DNA of 64,000 nt from Seriola aureovittata (lineage: Eukaryota > Chordata > Actinopteri > Carangiformes > Carangidae): assembly GCF_021018895.1 (NCBI RefSeq), contig NC_079375.1:8836732-8900731 (forward strand), given 5' to 3'. The position numbers and the translations under genes were made by a program. The notes beneath the pieces were generated by a model that ran no database searches, was not told where the DNA came from, and was given only the letters and a program-made list of their open reading frames with translations. Below are positions 49,513-61,611 of this stretch, one piece after another; position 1 is the stretch's first letter; each line of letters opens with the position of its first letter.

Positions 49513-51478
49513 AGGAATAATATATTACCTCATATTTTCCAATTAGTCACTTATTTGCCAGGGCTCAGTTGACTGCACGTCCTAGTTCTTTATCAGAAAC
49601 ACTCTGCTGTTGCTAACATACTCAAAAAGATCCACATATCTCCCTCTGTGGGCTGTCTAATAAAGACTTGGCCATTAGAGTTGTAGAAATGCACTGGAAC
49701 ACGACATAAAAGTTGCCCCTTTAAAGTATTCCGGTGTTGCCTATGATGAAAGGCCTCCCTCCTACACCAGAAACTGTGTGACATATCAGAAAAACTGGCA
49801 GAACTTAGGTTAGCATGACATTTTCATCAAATGTGTTGATTTTCTTGGATTTTCTGGTGGCCTGAAGCATCATGAATCAGAACTGAGAAATGCTAAAAAT
49901 TATGAGGTATTATCTTTTATCAAACCAAAAATGCTCCAAGACCCATATGCATTATGTATTCTTTCCACAGTGGTGCCAGGTAACAGAGAACAGTAAGTTC
50001 AATCACAAACCTGTAACCTCATGGCCACTGCAACCCCCACAGATCTCTTTTGTCATCTACCTTTTTCCGAAAAAGCTCAGATGAATTATTTCATTCCTCC
50101 ATTTCCTTCTACAGGAACACCCCTGTTGCCCATTCATAATGGTTCCATCCACTGCCAAGGCTAACATATGCTGGCTGCCACTAAGAGTTGAGAAGAGAAA
50201 TTGAAATGTTACTTTCTTCATAGCCACAGCTCCTAGTTTCGACAGACTTACCCTGCCAGGGGAAGATTGATTGCTGGGGAGATTGAGTTTGAAAGTCAGT
50301 TTTCACTGTGCATAAGACACTCAAGATTAGTTTTCAAAATGATGTGTAGATGCTTTCAGATTTGGCAAGAGAAAGTTTGGACAGAGACCAGACTAATTTT
50401 TGTACTTTTTCTCCTCCCTCAAGTGTGAAACATCTCAAAAAAGATCTCAATTTTAGATGAATTCCAAGGTCTTGTGCCTTTGTTTAGTAAATGCCAGCTC
50501 ACAGACGAACTCTTAGGGAGTTTCTGCTGTCAGGGATCAAAGATCTCTCAATCAGAAGTATTCTCTTGTTTTCGTTCTCCAGATACATTCAGCTGTTTTT
50601 CTTTTACATTCTGTGTGCGTACATGTCTTCCTCTAGTCCATCGACATTAACACAACAAGTCAGTGGACTTCCGAATATGTTCTGACAAGTGTAGAAGGTG
50701 TCAAGACTAGTCCACAAGGCATATTAAACAGATCAAAGACTAAGAGATTAATAGCTATGCTCAGATGAAAACCAGGGTAATTAATGTGCAGCTTAACAGC
50801 AAATTAAATAGACGGCAATGCAATTATAGAGGTGAGTGTTGATCAATAACCTTGACTAGCAGCCTCTGGGATGCTGCATATACAATAGAACGTAACTTAT
50901 TAGGTCTATCAGCACAGAAACATCCCTAGATATAACAGCAGGGGTGTTTGGTTTGTGTGTATGTGTGGGTTGGGTAGGGTAAGAGGATGTGTATATAATA
51001 CATTGCATTTTTTGTCGAAGACAGACAGTATGCCAGGATGAAATGTAGCTTCCAGACTGGAAATGAGCAATCAAGTCATTAATGCATTAATTTATCATTG
51101 ATTAGCCCCCTCTGGTATTTATATTCAGTGTGAGATCAGGAGAGTTGGCTTCATGACCCCCTAGAAATTATCATTAAACTGGTTAATGAGAAGTTGTTTT
51201 AAATTTGCATTCAAGAGTAGTAGGTAAGCCTAATTGGTTGCAAAATATAATTTGGAAAGGGTATAATTAAAGGATTTTATCCCAAAACACTGCACTGTGT
51301 GTATGTATGGAATTTTAGTGGAGTGAGTGAAAATCTCACCTGATTGAGTATTTCAGGAACGATTACATCCTGTTTTTAAGTAACTTTATGATAGTTAATA
51401 ACCTCAGTGTACAGAACCTTGGTGAGGTTTGCTTTCAAATCAGTCTCATTTCTTTGCTATTTTTACGCATCCACACCA
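49513..51478. other. Gene-free sequence
   Basis: No gene or recognised repeat. The 50745-50850 part (GGTAATTAATGTGCAG, GCAAATTAAATAGACGGCAATG) has homeodomain-like motifs, unproven. Confidence 0.45.
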
Positions 51479-51697
51479 GCGACAGCTGTGGCCAGAGGCA
51501 TTATGGTTTTGGGTTGTCCGTCAAGCCGTCCTTCCCATTCTTGTGAACACAATATCTCAGGAATGCCATGAGAGATTTCCATATATATCTGGCACAAGTG
51601 TCCACTTGGAGTCAAAGTTGAAGTGATTAGAATTTGGTGTATGAAGGTCAATGTGACTTCAAAAAACTTAAGAATTCATATGCTAATTATGACAAAA
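51479..51697 (+). repeat. Teleost dispersed repeat A
   Basis: Landmarks in order are GTGGCCAGAGGCATTATGGT, TTGGGTTGTCCGTCAAGCCG, CCCATTCTTGTGAACACAAT, ATCTCAGGAATGCC, TCTGGCACAAGTGTCCACTT, GGAGTCAAAGTTGAAGTGAT, TAGAATTTGGTG and GAAGGTCAATGTGACTTC, then ATATGCTAATTATGACAAAA. I recognise this as a very common repeat in fish genomes. Class unassigned; no terminal repeats seen. Confidence 0.7.
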
Positions 51698-51862
51698 TAC
51701 ACTTAATGCATTTTATTAAACTCTTCACTACTCATATTATGAGTCTGGACAGTACAATTCTATTCAATTATAGTTTGAAATGAATATTTCCATCATTAAA
51801 ACACAACACAACAATATGGATTTACTTTAATCATACTGCTCCAGGGAATCTCTAGATTTACT

Positions 51863-52091
51863 TTAACCTCCTAAGACCCGAGCTCTATTCTTTGCTATTT
51901 AGGCTGATTGGGACCTGAGAAAAATGATGTCCACATATGAGGACATTAGTTTTAAATTTCGATTACTGAGTGGCAGTATAATATCCTCATATGTGGTCAC
52001 CAGGCCCTTGTTGAGAAAAAGTCAGTATTGTGGTCTAGAGAACCCAAAATGTGAGGTCCACATATGTGGACGCCAGGTCCTAGGAGGTTAA
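51863..52091. mobile_element. piggyBac-like MITE with TTAA ends
   Basis: TTAA at 51863-51866 and 52088-52091 flanks a 221-bp unit with inverted termini CCTCCTAAGACC (51867-51878) and GGTCCTAGGAGG (52076-52087), which pair at 11 of 12 positions. TTAA target duplication is the hallmark of piggyBac elements. Internally there are three copies of one motif, TCCACATATGAGGAC (51929), TCCTCATATGTGG (51984, inverted) and GTCCACATATGTGGAC (52056-52071, a perfect 16-bp palindrome). No coding capacity. This family is familiar to me from teleosts. Confidence 0.85.
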
Positions 52092-52150
52092 AGGTATTCT
52101 TTGGAGTTCTCATTGTAAACAAACATTGTTTTATTTACATATAGTATTCT

Positions 52151-52400
52151 TCAAAGCTTTGGTCTGTGACCAAATGCCTCTAAAACTAATGAAATTCCCA
52201 TCAGCCTCAGTTGTACTTTGTGGTTAGTGCTAAGTAACAAATGGTAGCATGCTGACATGCTAAACTAAGATGGTGAGCATAGTAAATATTCTACCTGCTA
52301 AACATCAGAATGTTAACATAGTTATTGCGCACATGTGGTTAGCATGCTGGTGTTTTCATCTAGTTCAAATCACCTTGGTGCAGCCTCACAGAGCCACATT
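52151..52400 (+). repeat. Teleost dispersed repeat B, 3' portion
   Basis: Landmarks are GCTTTGGTCTGTGACCAAAT, AAACTAATGAAATTCCCATC, AGCCTCAGTTGTACTTTGTG, GGTTAGTGCTAAGTAACAAA, GGTAGCATGCTGACATGC, AAGATGGTGAGCATAGTAAA, TACCTGCTAAACATCAGAAT and GCAGCCTCACAGAGCCAC. Repeated GCATGCT/TTAGCATG motifs are typical of this family. The copy at 6157-6500 covers the earlier part; the two overlap around the GGTAAACATTATACCT/AGTAAATATTCTACCT segment. Confidence 0.7.
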
Positions 52401-52622
52401 TAAACTTGTTTAAATGTAATATATTTTTCTAAGATAAAGTCAAGATATAGCAATTTCAAGCAATTCTTGAAATAGGCACAGAGTCGCAAAGTACCGTATT
52501 TTCAAACAAAATAAAACTACATTCCATGTGTTTTTCTTGAGGCATTTTTAGTCTAAAGTACACTGGAGTGCACCTTTGTGGAAAACTCTCCATCTTCTCT
52601 TGCAGTTGTGCTTTCATACACT

Positions 52623-53440
52623 TACCGAGCACATTATGAACACCATCCTAATGCTGGGTGGGGCCTTCCGTTGCTCTCAAAATAGCCTCAGTTCTTCATG
52701 GCATGAAAATATCCCTTTGAGATCCTGGTCCATGTTGACATGATTGCATCACATATCGTCTGCAGATTTATCAGCTGTACATATATGCTGCCAATCTCCT
52801 GTTCTACCACATACCCCAGGGTGTTCTAGTGGATTCAGATCTAGTGACTGAGGAGGCCACTGAAGTACAGTAAACTCACTGTCAAGTTCATGAAACCAGT
52901 TTGAGACAACTTCTCCTTTGTGACATGGTGCATTATTATGCTGGAAGTTGCCAGCATTCACAATGTTTGATTATGGTACCATGCTATGTTTTTTCCTGTC
53001 CTTAACTGTCCAGTTTTGGTGAGCCTGTGCCCACTGCAGCCTCAGATTTCTGTTCTGCTGTTGCTGTTCATGTTGTGACTTTTCTGTTCGCCACAGTTGT
53101 ACAGAGTGGTTATCTGAGCTACTGTAGCCTTTCTGTCAGCTCTAGCCAGTCTGGCCATTCTATTTTGACCACTTTCAACAACAAGGCCTTTCCGTCTGCA
53201 GAACTGCCGCTCACTAGATTTTTTTCTGCAGCAGTCTGGGTAAACTTCAGAGATTGTAGTGCGTGAAAATCTCAGAGGATCAGCAGTTTCCAAACTCAAA
53301 CCATGGCAGGATTGTTGGTGCCAGATGGGTTGATTTAAGTTGCTCGGATCACATTTTACCCCTTTCTGATTTTTGATGTGAACATTCACTGAAGCTCCTG
53401 AACTGTATCAAAGTCTTTACAGCCAGGTGTTGCCACTCAG
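52623..53440 (-). mobile_element. Tc1-like transposon, truncated, antisense
   Basis: On the plus strand the right end begins near CCGAGCACATTATGAACACC and reads backwards through the 3' part of a transposase (52640-52960), then skips directly to the start of the DDE domain and the helix-turn-helix region (52995-53340), and the 5' untranslated region (GATGTGAACATTCACTGAAG) near 53377. About 250 bases between the first and second catalytic residues are deleted, and the left inverted repeat is missing. Same family as 15920-17049, opposite orientation. Confidence 0.9.
52640..53340 (-). pseudogene. Tc1-like transposase relic with mutated DDE
   Basis: Minus-strand pieces: LSLETADPLRFSRTTISEVY, SSERQFCRRKGLVVESGQNR, MARLARADRKATVAQITTLY and NCGEQK (53042-53340), then FQHNNAPCHKGEVVSNWFHE, FTVLQWPPQSLDLNPLEH (52749-52961). 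The second catalytic residue, normally Asp in QHDNAPCHK, is Asn here (codon AAT). The Glu in NPLEH is kept. The first Asp (WSDE) lies in the deleted part. The two pieces are separated by the deletion, so no active enzyme can be made. Confidence 0.9.
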
Positions 53441-55402
53441 CAGCCATTTTAGCAATGCCTTTGGGCAGTTATTTCAGGCTAACATAATTAGACCCCTGTC
53501 TAAATGAATGGAAAGAGAGCCTTTCAATAATCATCAGGACACAAAAACTGCATGTACAGAATCACCCGTCTAAGAAAAAAGGCTTAAAATGTTTGGTGAT
53601 TTTGCCCCAAAATAAGGTTTAAAATGCCTTTTCTACTACGCATGTGCAAGATTTCATGACACCAACTTCCTTTACGTCTGAATCCAGGAGCTGTACAGGT
53701 GTTCCTAAAGTAATGCAGGGGGAATGTATGCTCCACTGTGTAGACTTTTTTCAGCCATTGAGTCAATGTTGGTGAGTGCATTTTCATCTGATATATGGGC
53801 ATAATTTTCCTGGCAATCACCAAGATCTGACTTTGGTCTCTGTAATTTGCATCTCCAGATACTCCAGGTAGCTTTGACCTCAGAATATTTCTTTATCCAT
53901 CAGTACTTTTTTAAACCTCCTGTGACAAAATGTTTTCAATACTTAGTTGCCTTAGGACCATGACACATTTTGATGGGACTGGGATTGCGATGGGATATAT
54001 ATTGAAGGATGCAGCTTACTGATGTTACTATTACAGCTAAAGGGACAGTACTTATCATGCTGTATGTTGTATTCCCCTTGGGCAGACTAACAGGTGCACA
54101 GACACTCACTCCCCTTTGCCAACATACATATGTTTTACCTTCCAGGCAAGAAAGTCAGTGGTGTTTCTTTATTTCAGGGTTTTAACTAGAAACCACAGCT
54201 ACCTTTGCAGAAGCATCTTTTAATTCTGTTGTATAGGGCAAATGAGTTGAAACGTATATAGGATACAGAAAATTGTGTTTTGGACATAACTCACACTGTT
54301 GAGAAAGTACTAGAAGAGTCAAAAGCTGATCAGACTGTTTTTTATGGAACTGCTACGGAATTACATTCACTTTTTAATCCTTTGCATTGTAGATTTTAAA
54401 GGATATGGATCAAAACAAAATCCATTTTACATGTGCCAGACTTTAATTTTCCAAGAGGCACTTTATTATTGAAAGAGAACACTGGATACCACTTTTAGAG
54501 CTTATTGCTGAGCACACTCCATTGTTTCTCAATATAAAGTATCTCTGTCTTGGCAACTGAATTTAAAAACACTTTGTCTGTGCCTGATGTTTTATGGGAA
54601 ATAAATCATATTTAATATTGTGACTGTCATCTTCAGAAAAAAAAACAGTGTTGTTGTTTATTCAAACGGCTTACTATTTATTCAAAGAATATACATTCAG
54701 TGCCAAAGCAGAAAGTTGTTTGGGGTCCTCATTGTGGAGTGAAAAATAAGAGTGTGGGGATGGGGTTAGGTGTTCAGCTTTGATAATGAAGACTACATCT
54801 CCCATCACATGCAAACAGTCAATATTGTTAACTATTATCCACAATGTCAATCCCTCATTTACTTGTAGGACTTCACAGGTCCAGAACTAGACCTTATCTG
54901 AAAAAGACCGATGGACAACTTTTTTGAACCTGGGTCTGAACCACAGAGCAGTACTCCTAAGTCACGCTAAAAGTTTTCAATTAAATGTTTTCTCCTAAGC
55001 CCTATTCACAAAAGTGCTGAGACCAACTTATAGTAAGGAAAAGCAAAAACTCCTATGGTAAGAGTGCAACTCTGTTGCTATAGCTGATGTCAATTTTCAT
55101 GGATGAGCTCGCTTGCAGGAACCACAGTGATTGGTTGATGAAAGACCATCTGTGCGCGTGAAAACGCATCCGCATCATCCTGCAGTAATAATAAAGAAAC
55201 CACTGAGAAATAAACAAATACAAACTAAACAATAACAGATTAGATGCTGTTGGTGCATTCTCCAAAAGGTTTGTCTCAACCTGGGAGAATTTAATTTTAC
55301 TATAAACACTTACAGTCAATTCTCTCAATGGAAAAATAAATAAAATCTAATCTGTCCTAGACTACCTACCTAAACCTGGCAGCCTAATAGCCCCAGCCGC
55401 TT

Positions 55403-55422
55403 GTACCTGTACCTGTACCTGT
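55403..55422. repeat. Short tandem (GTACCT)3
   Basis: Three perfect hexamer units with a partial fourth; too short to be more than a minor tandem repeat. Confidence 0.85.
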
Positions 55423-58153
55423 GGTCTCAGCTGTGGGTTGAAGTGTGAGAAGATTTCCACTGTCCCCCACTAGGCAACATCCAGCTGGAATATGAACCTT
55501 ACAAACAGCTGCCGCAGGTCAATCTCCATTAAGATCCATGACTCGTGTGTAGACCCTGGACACTGTACAACAACGTCTACAACTTCACAAAACCAGCGAG
55601 ACCCTACCAAACCTGATTTAAACTAATTATTCGGACGCAGCCTGACTCTGGTCTGGTTGGGTAGGTTTGGTCTGTGTAAATGTGACAATAACTTCAACAC
55701 AGGCACTGACGATATACTTACTTAGTTCTTTTGGAGGCAGAAGTTTTTGTAATGTTACAAATATTAAAAACATAAGGTTTTTGATGTAGAGGTTTTGTGC
55801 CACTTGGCCACAGTACAATAACAGAACAACTGCCTCTTTACTCTATAGGCCAGAGGCACATCCCAAATATAAAATGCGTACTATAACGAGATGGCTTTTG
55901 CTACTGTTTCTGTCTTGCAAATCAAATCATGGCAAACTAATAATGGTTTGCCCGAAGCTTCTTTCAGCATGTTTTTTTTATGTTTGTAATTTTTAGCAAG
56001 GCACAGATGCAAATTAAAAAATGGGGAATATCTCCCTAGAGTGCTACTAAAGCTGTGCAGTACGATATAACCATGTTGAAGAATGTGTTGGTTTTAACTT
56101 TTTTTTTTTTTTTTTGTTTTGTGAATGTATGATGTGTCAAACTTAACAAGTCTACACTATTAATGATCCAGTTTGAGTTGCGCTTTGCATCTCAGCTGAT
56201 CCGCATAAGAGTGGATTTTAGAAATTAGACCTCTGAACACAGAACCCTGTTTCCTCAGGGGGTTTTTCCCAGAGTAAGTGATCCACAAAATCCAAGTGCA
56301 TGGAGAGATAAAGGGAGGGAGAGAAAAAAAGAAACACTGAGTGTGGCATGGGGGGGAAGGGGAGGAAGGCAGAGTGTGACATAGGAGTGCATTTCAGCTC
56401 CACTGCCTCCCATCCAGTGCGTGTGACCGTGGAGGATCTGAAAACCTCAGCTTCGCCCCACAGCAATGGCAAGGAGAGGAATGTTCTTGGGGAGACTAAA
56501 TTTAGACCCAATGTGCTGTACCATCAATCCCGATTAAGCTAACTGCGGAGCCGCACTTGTGGGAAGAATATGGCTGAATGTTGAATCCCGGTTACATAAG
56601 TGTTACTTTGTGTTTGTCCCTCTTCAGCTTGGAAATGAAGGAACTCAGAGAGCTATGTATCATAAGTCTCTTCTTAAATACTCGAGGCCTTTGTCAGTAC
56701 TTCATGGACAAAATGCCTGCCCAGAGGGTTATGAGGCTACCTCTAATTATGGTTTGTACTGAAGAAAAGAGGAAAGATGCCTTAAAATTCTCTTTTCTAA
56801 CAGAGGTTAGTTGCTGAATCCAACACAGACATAATTATAAACACAATAAATATCAAATGTGTGTTGTAGTGTGGCAGACCCACAATAACTGCATTAATCA
56901 ATGTCTAATTTTTTAGTGCGTTTCTTGATGGCAGTTCTAACAAATACATAATAGATAACAAACATTTTCTGAATTAATTTTAGGATTTCAAAGTTTTAAA
57001 AGGTGCGTGCTTCAAGGTGTGTTTGCTTTAATTGACAGGTCTCTCAGGTTTCAGTGCTCAGTTATGACAGCTACTCATGTGGCCCGTCCACTTCAGGGCC
57101 ACCTAATTGCCTAAATTTAAATTTTTTCCAACAGCTTAAAAAGGCTGTGAGCAGTAAACCCAAACGCCTGACTTCAAAAGGTCTCTCTGGTATACATTAG
57201 ACTTCATCTCTATGTAGTATTACACATGTAATAATATTCCTAACCTGTTGGCTTATTCTGTGTGAAAACTCTCAGACATTAACACGTTAAAGAGTGACAG
57301 TGCATTTGCCCCCTGCACCACACTGCTTTGAAATCACATCACAATCAACACATGACTACACTAACTAACGATTGTCAGATACAAGATAAAGATTTGTATC
57401 AGTGTTGTGACATGTGCACACATGCAGACACACACAATTGTATTTGTACAAATGACTGCATGTTTCGCTAAGAGCTGTATTACCTTTTTACGCAGAGGCT
57501 CGTGTCTCAGTCTGACATTTTCATTTTCATCACCTCATACATTATGAATGAATCATAACATAAATAACAAATGTCTGACAGGCATTTAAGCATGACTTTT
57601 TCCATTTTATCAGGAACTAAACTGACTGCGCTTGTGAAGACAACGGCAGGATTTCATGTCCTCTGTCTTTTACTTTTCTTTACAAGGTTTTGTCCTGCGG
57701 GGGCTATTTACACATCAACAGATGGTAATTTGTGTCGTGCAGTCTGTGTTACAGTTTGTTACAGTATTTTCGCTATTTAACTGACTGTTTGGACCGACTT
57801 ACGTATACTGTATAAAAACAGAATCATAGCATAGACATATTTTTTGCTCTAGTAAAATTAACAGTTAGTAACCAATGATGATGAAAAAATCTACATGTCC
57901 CAAATGAATCGGCATTGTTATCTGCTTAAAACCGTAGCTGCTTTATGTGTGATTCATTATTAGAAAAATAGGGCCCTTGATGCTTTTTGTCAGTCGATCC
58001 CCTATAAATACACACGAGCCATCTGGGTACTTAACAGACTACAGCCAGCTCATTTAATATTCAGCCATTCTCCTTCAATCACTCTTTACAAACAATTACC
58101 AAATTATTAATTCACAACGTATTGACAGCAAGACAGCTCAACTTGTTGTTAAG

Positions 58154-58167
58154 GTCACCATGGCAAC
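58154..58167. promoter_or_regulatory. Consensus RFX X-box
   Basis: GTCACCATGGCAAC has two complete half-sites (GTYRCC and RGYAAC) at the standard 2-base spacing. RFX factors bind such sites in enhancers of ciliary and neural genes. It sits in repeat-poor sequence at least 1 kb from any recognised transposon. There is no nearby start of transcription visible, so any role would be distal. Confidence 0.5.
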
Positions 58168-60494
58168 GTGGCAGGCTATGAAAAATGGAGCTTGGCCTTC
58201 ATCCACAGTCTTCTGAAGTACTTCTTTTCATTGTGGTCCATGTTTTTAGTGTTTGCTTTGACACCACACTCTTTCTGAACTCTTTCTAAGTTCCCTGTTG
58301 TTGTTGGTGGTGGTGATGTTATTCTCACATTTTCATGTCAACAAGCGTCACACAGACATATCAAAAACAATGTGTTGATTCTCAGTTGTAAGTTGCTCCG
58401 CTGGTGCTGCAGACAGCAGTGCCTCCCTCATTAATAGCAGAGTAAATGCCATTTGCATTCACCAAAAATTGTGATGGATTTTTCTTGTCAAACATGCATG
58501 TATTCTGTTTCAGCATAATCAAATATTTATTCAAATGCTGTGTTCCTGAAATAGTGCAATAGTTAGCGCTTCACTTAGTGGCGAGAAATACAGTATTGAT
58601 TAATACTCCTTGTTTCATTTGCATGCAGCCTACTGCGTCTTGACTCGTGCAGACGCAATTTTACTGAACCCTCTGAGCTGATGGTGGCATGATTCATCAT
58701 GTAAATAAATGCATCAACATTACAAAGTTGTTTTCACAGAAGACATTTATAACATGAATATATTACCTGAACTTACACTGTCACTTTTGTTTGCACTGTG
58801 CTTGTCAAATTACCTGTCCGCGTCATTCTTTATATAAGATGTGCTCTCAGTTGTAAGGGCATCCTTCATCCACAGCTACTCGAAAATCTCAAATTAGAAT
58901 CCAGCAGGGACACCTATTCTTGTGGCTCAGCAGGGCCGTCTTCTCTCCCCAGTGGTATGGAAATGTGAATGTCTTATGAGGCCGGTGGTGGAAGGGATAC
59001 AGTAGCTCGCTCCTTGCAGGTCAGGGCTGTCTCTCTGTGGAAAGAGCTCGTGCCTTGTCACATTCTGACTGATGGATGTGCAGGTCAGAACAATCACTCA
59101 AACCGAGTCCTGCACCTGCCAAAGGCCTCAGACCTGCCAGATCACTATCCATTAGTCACATCAACCACTTGGTCCTAGCCTTGTTTGGGTCAGCATTTTA
59201 GCCCACGTAAGTCTTCCTTGAGTTGAGTAAGAACCAAATGAATGCTGTGTGTTGTTAGATCATCCTTAATTTTTTAGGAATTGTGAGCTTAACCACATTT
59301 TACTTGAATGGAAAGGTTGCGCAGCATTTGCCATCATTTAGGACTCTCCAGTCACGGAAGTCAAAGCAAAGTGAGGTTACATAGTGTTTTTCTGTCAACA
59401 ACTGTTTTTATCTTTTGCTGCGCATTCTATTGACATTCAGTGTAGTGGCTGAATAGCACAGGTGGAGCTACCTGTCAGATTGACAGAGTCATAAATAATG
59501 GAACCAAGCAGAGACCTGCACCGCTCACACTGCAAAGGGACAGCCAGCCACCCAAGAGTGATGAGAGGAGCCCAGGAGCCCAAGGATACTCATCTAATGG
59601 TCCACCATAGCCAGTTCTGCTGTCGCTTATCTCAATCAAACCACAGAACCACCATCCACACACACAGCCAGACAGACTGGGGAAAACATATCCTGTCATG
59701 TACACTTCACCGAAACAAAGATCAAATGCTAAAACTCCCCAGACATGTAGGTTAAAATCGTTCACCCTCACAGTTGAAGATGATAAAGTTTGCAAATCAA
59801 AGAAAAATAGAAAATCATGATTAAAGGCATAGCAAAGTAGACACTGGTCAGTGTTTAAGAAGGGAGCACTGGGTCCTTGAGAGAGAATCCGGCTCTGTGA
59901 TCATTAGAGGGTCCGTGTGGAGAGTCCAGATGGAGCTGTCACAGTGAAGCATGCCTACACATGTCCTCAGTGTCTGTAGGATCCATTGCTTTGGGCTAAA
60001 ACGGGGGAAGGAAAACCAACATAACCTTGTGTCAAAGGCTGTGCTCATATCGAAAGACTGATAACTTAATGCAAGAAACTGTGTACTTGAGGAGTCTTAG
60101 ACAATTGTAAAAATGATTTTGCAAACAGCGTTTGCCAAGTGTCAGTCCATTTTAGTGGAACATCTCTAGTTGTTAGTTAAATTGGTATTACAGTTGCTTA
60201 CACTCCAGCTTTATCAATTTTCCATGGAAGGTTTTAAGGTGTTTAACTGAGGCAGCAAACAGAAAGCTAAAGGCAATAATGTGAAATGATAGTATGATAT
60301 GATCATGCCACAACATGATTTTGAGTCTGTAAATGATAAGAATATTTAATTAATGCTCAGCCCTATTATAAACATGATGAATTTTCCCACCTTTAATGTA
60401 TGAAGACTGTGGACATGGCCTTCCATAATGCTTTTATGACAGCTCCATCAAAGTAAAGTAAGTTTTTGAATTATATAAAACTGAGAAAAGCAAA

Positions 60495-60612
60495 ACATCA
60501 CAGCTGAGAGGCTGGAATTTAAATTTTTTCTTGATAAATGACTTGAACAATTATTAGTTTTTTTGTCAACTATTTTTCATTAAACTGACTGATTAATCAA
60601 CTGTTTATTCCA
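60495..60612. mobile_element. hAT-type MITE end fragment
   Basis: GAGAGGCTGGAATTTAAATT, TTTCTTGATAAATGACTTGA, ACAATTATTAGTTTTTTTGT, CAACTATTTTTCATTAAACT and GACTGATTAATCAACTG match the end of the same MITE group seen at 19125 and 49133. The opposite end is not recognisable. Confidence 0.6.
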
Positions 60613-60689
60613 CACTAATTAAAACTGCATAATAAACAGATTTCTGGTCAATAGTTTAATGACTACTCTGCTTCATGTTTTGGTGTGGT

Positions 60690-60755
60690 GGGGCCTGGGT
60701 AGCCTAATGGATAAATGCATGACTACACAGGAGGCGGTTCAGCCCAGTTTTCAGT
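60690..60755 (+). repeat. tRNA-Arg-like pseudogene or SINE head
   Basis: GGGCCTGGGTAGCCTAATGG ATAAATGC then GACT and GGCGGTTCAGCCC resembles a tRNA: an A-box-like TAGCCTAATGG (60699-60709) and a degenerate B box GGTTCAGCCC (60736-60745), about 27 bases between them. The D-loop phrase GCCTAATGGATAA is that of tRNA-Arg. The acceptor stem does not close and the anticodon stem is disrupted, so it is not a working tRNA. It could be the start of a tRNA-derived SINE whose body I do not recognise. Confidence 0.5.
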
Positions 60756-61611
60756 CAAACATCTCACAGAACAAATACACTTTATTTCAATCAAGGCATT
60801 TGTCTGCACGGGCTGCATAAGAGGTCATATACTACTTGTGGTATAAGCGCATAACCCAACCTCAGAAGTTTATAAAACTCATATCCATTGTCTTCTGTTT
60901 GACACGGGGAACAGTGTGGGTCAGTTGTGAGCACTCACTGACATACAGTATCATCATGAATATGTATTGTGCAATCAGTGAAGAGCACAGCTAGAGACAA
61001 AGCCCATTGTAAACAGGTCTGTAATTCACCGATACTCATGCTTGTTGTATGTGGATGTGGAGTCTGTGGGTCCTGCCAACCCTCATCTTTCACATAATTC
61101 ACATAACATAAGTTCTTAGACTCAGGGCTGTGGTTCTGTTTCCTCTGCACAGCTATATTTTCACTTTGAATGTCTGTCATGATTTCACTCTGGTGTCAGG
61201 ATCAACAAAGTGCCTGCAGTGACAAACAGTGTGATGTCAATGTTCTGCCTCTGTCATAACTTCACAGAATATCCGCTGGATATAAATACACCCTTAGTTT
61301 ACCAGAGGCTGACAATGAGCAAACCACGTTCTGTACATTGTAGTTACTTGTCCTCTCAGCACATGTAAACATATATGATAATAATAATATATATATAATA
61401 ATGCTTTATAAAGGTTCATGAGGCAATCATATCAGAACATAAAATTAATTAAGCCTCTTAACTGTTAACTAAAGTAGCATATTTAGTCATCCTGCTTTGT
61501 AATAATCTTAAATCAAACCTGCATTAATTAATTAGCCACTTAGAGCAGCACAGCTCCCTTAAGTGCCCCAGTTGCCCCAACATTGACACATTATCACTGT
61601 ATGAAGTTATA
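60756..61611. other. Gene-free sequence
   Basis: Nothing recognised besides an AT-rich (TAA/TA)n patch at about 61376-61402. Confidence 0.5.

Larger units (their letters stand above)
53441..60494. other. Gene-free, mostly unique sequence
   Basis: No gene supported in 7 kb. Noted: a (GTACCT)3 run at 55403-55422, a poly-T of about 17 at 56099-56115, a G-rich stretch near 56348-56370, and an RFX X-box at 58154-58167. The 55340-55800 part may be a diverged repeat (CTAATTATTCGGACGCAGCC). Frames at 56218-56817, 58969-59178 and 59475-59795 have no domain. The part 57950-58720 is repeat-poor and motif-rich and may include conserved non-coding DNA. Confidence 0.4.

Noticed and set aside
56559..56817. 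Two overlapping frames preceded by a CTCTTCAG acceptor-like sequence
   Set aside because: Neither frame shows a domain, and both are open in the same region, which argues against selection on one of them.
59475..59795. 106-codon minus-strand frame rich in Gly, Trp and Leu
   Set aside because: No known domain; an 85-codon frame on the opposite strand overlaps it. No coding support.
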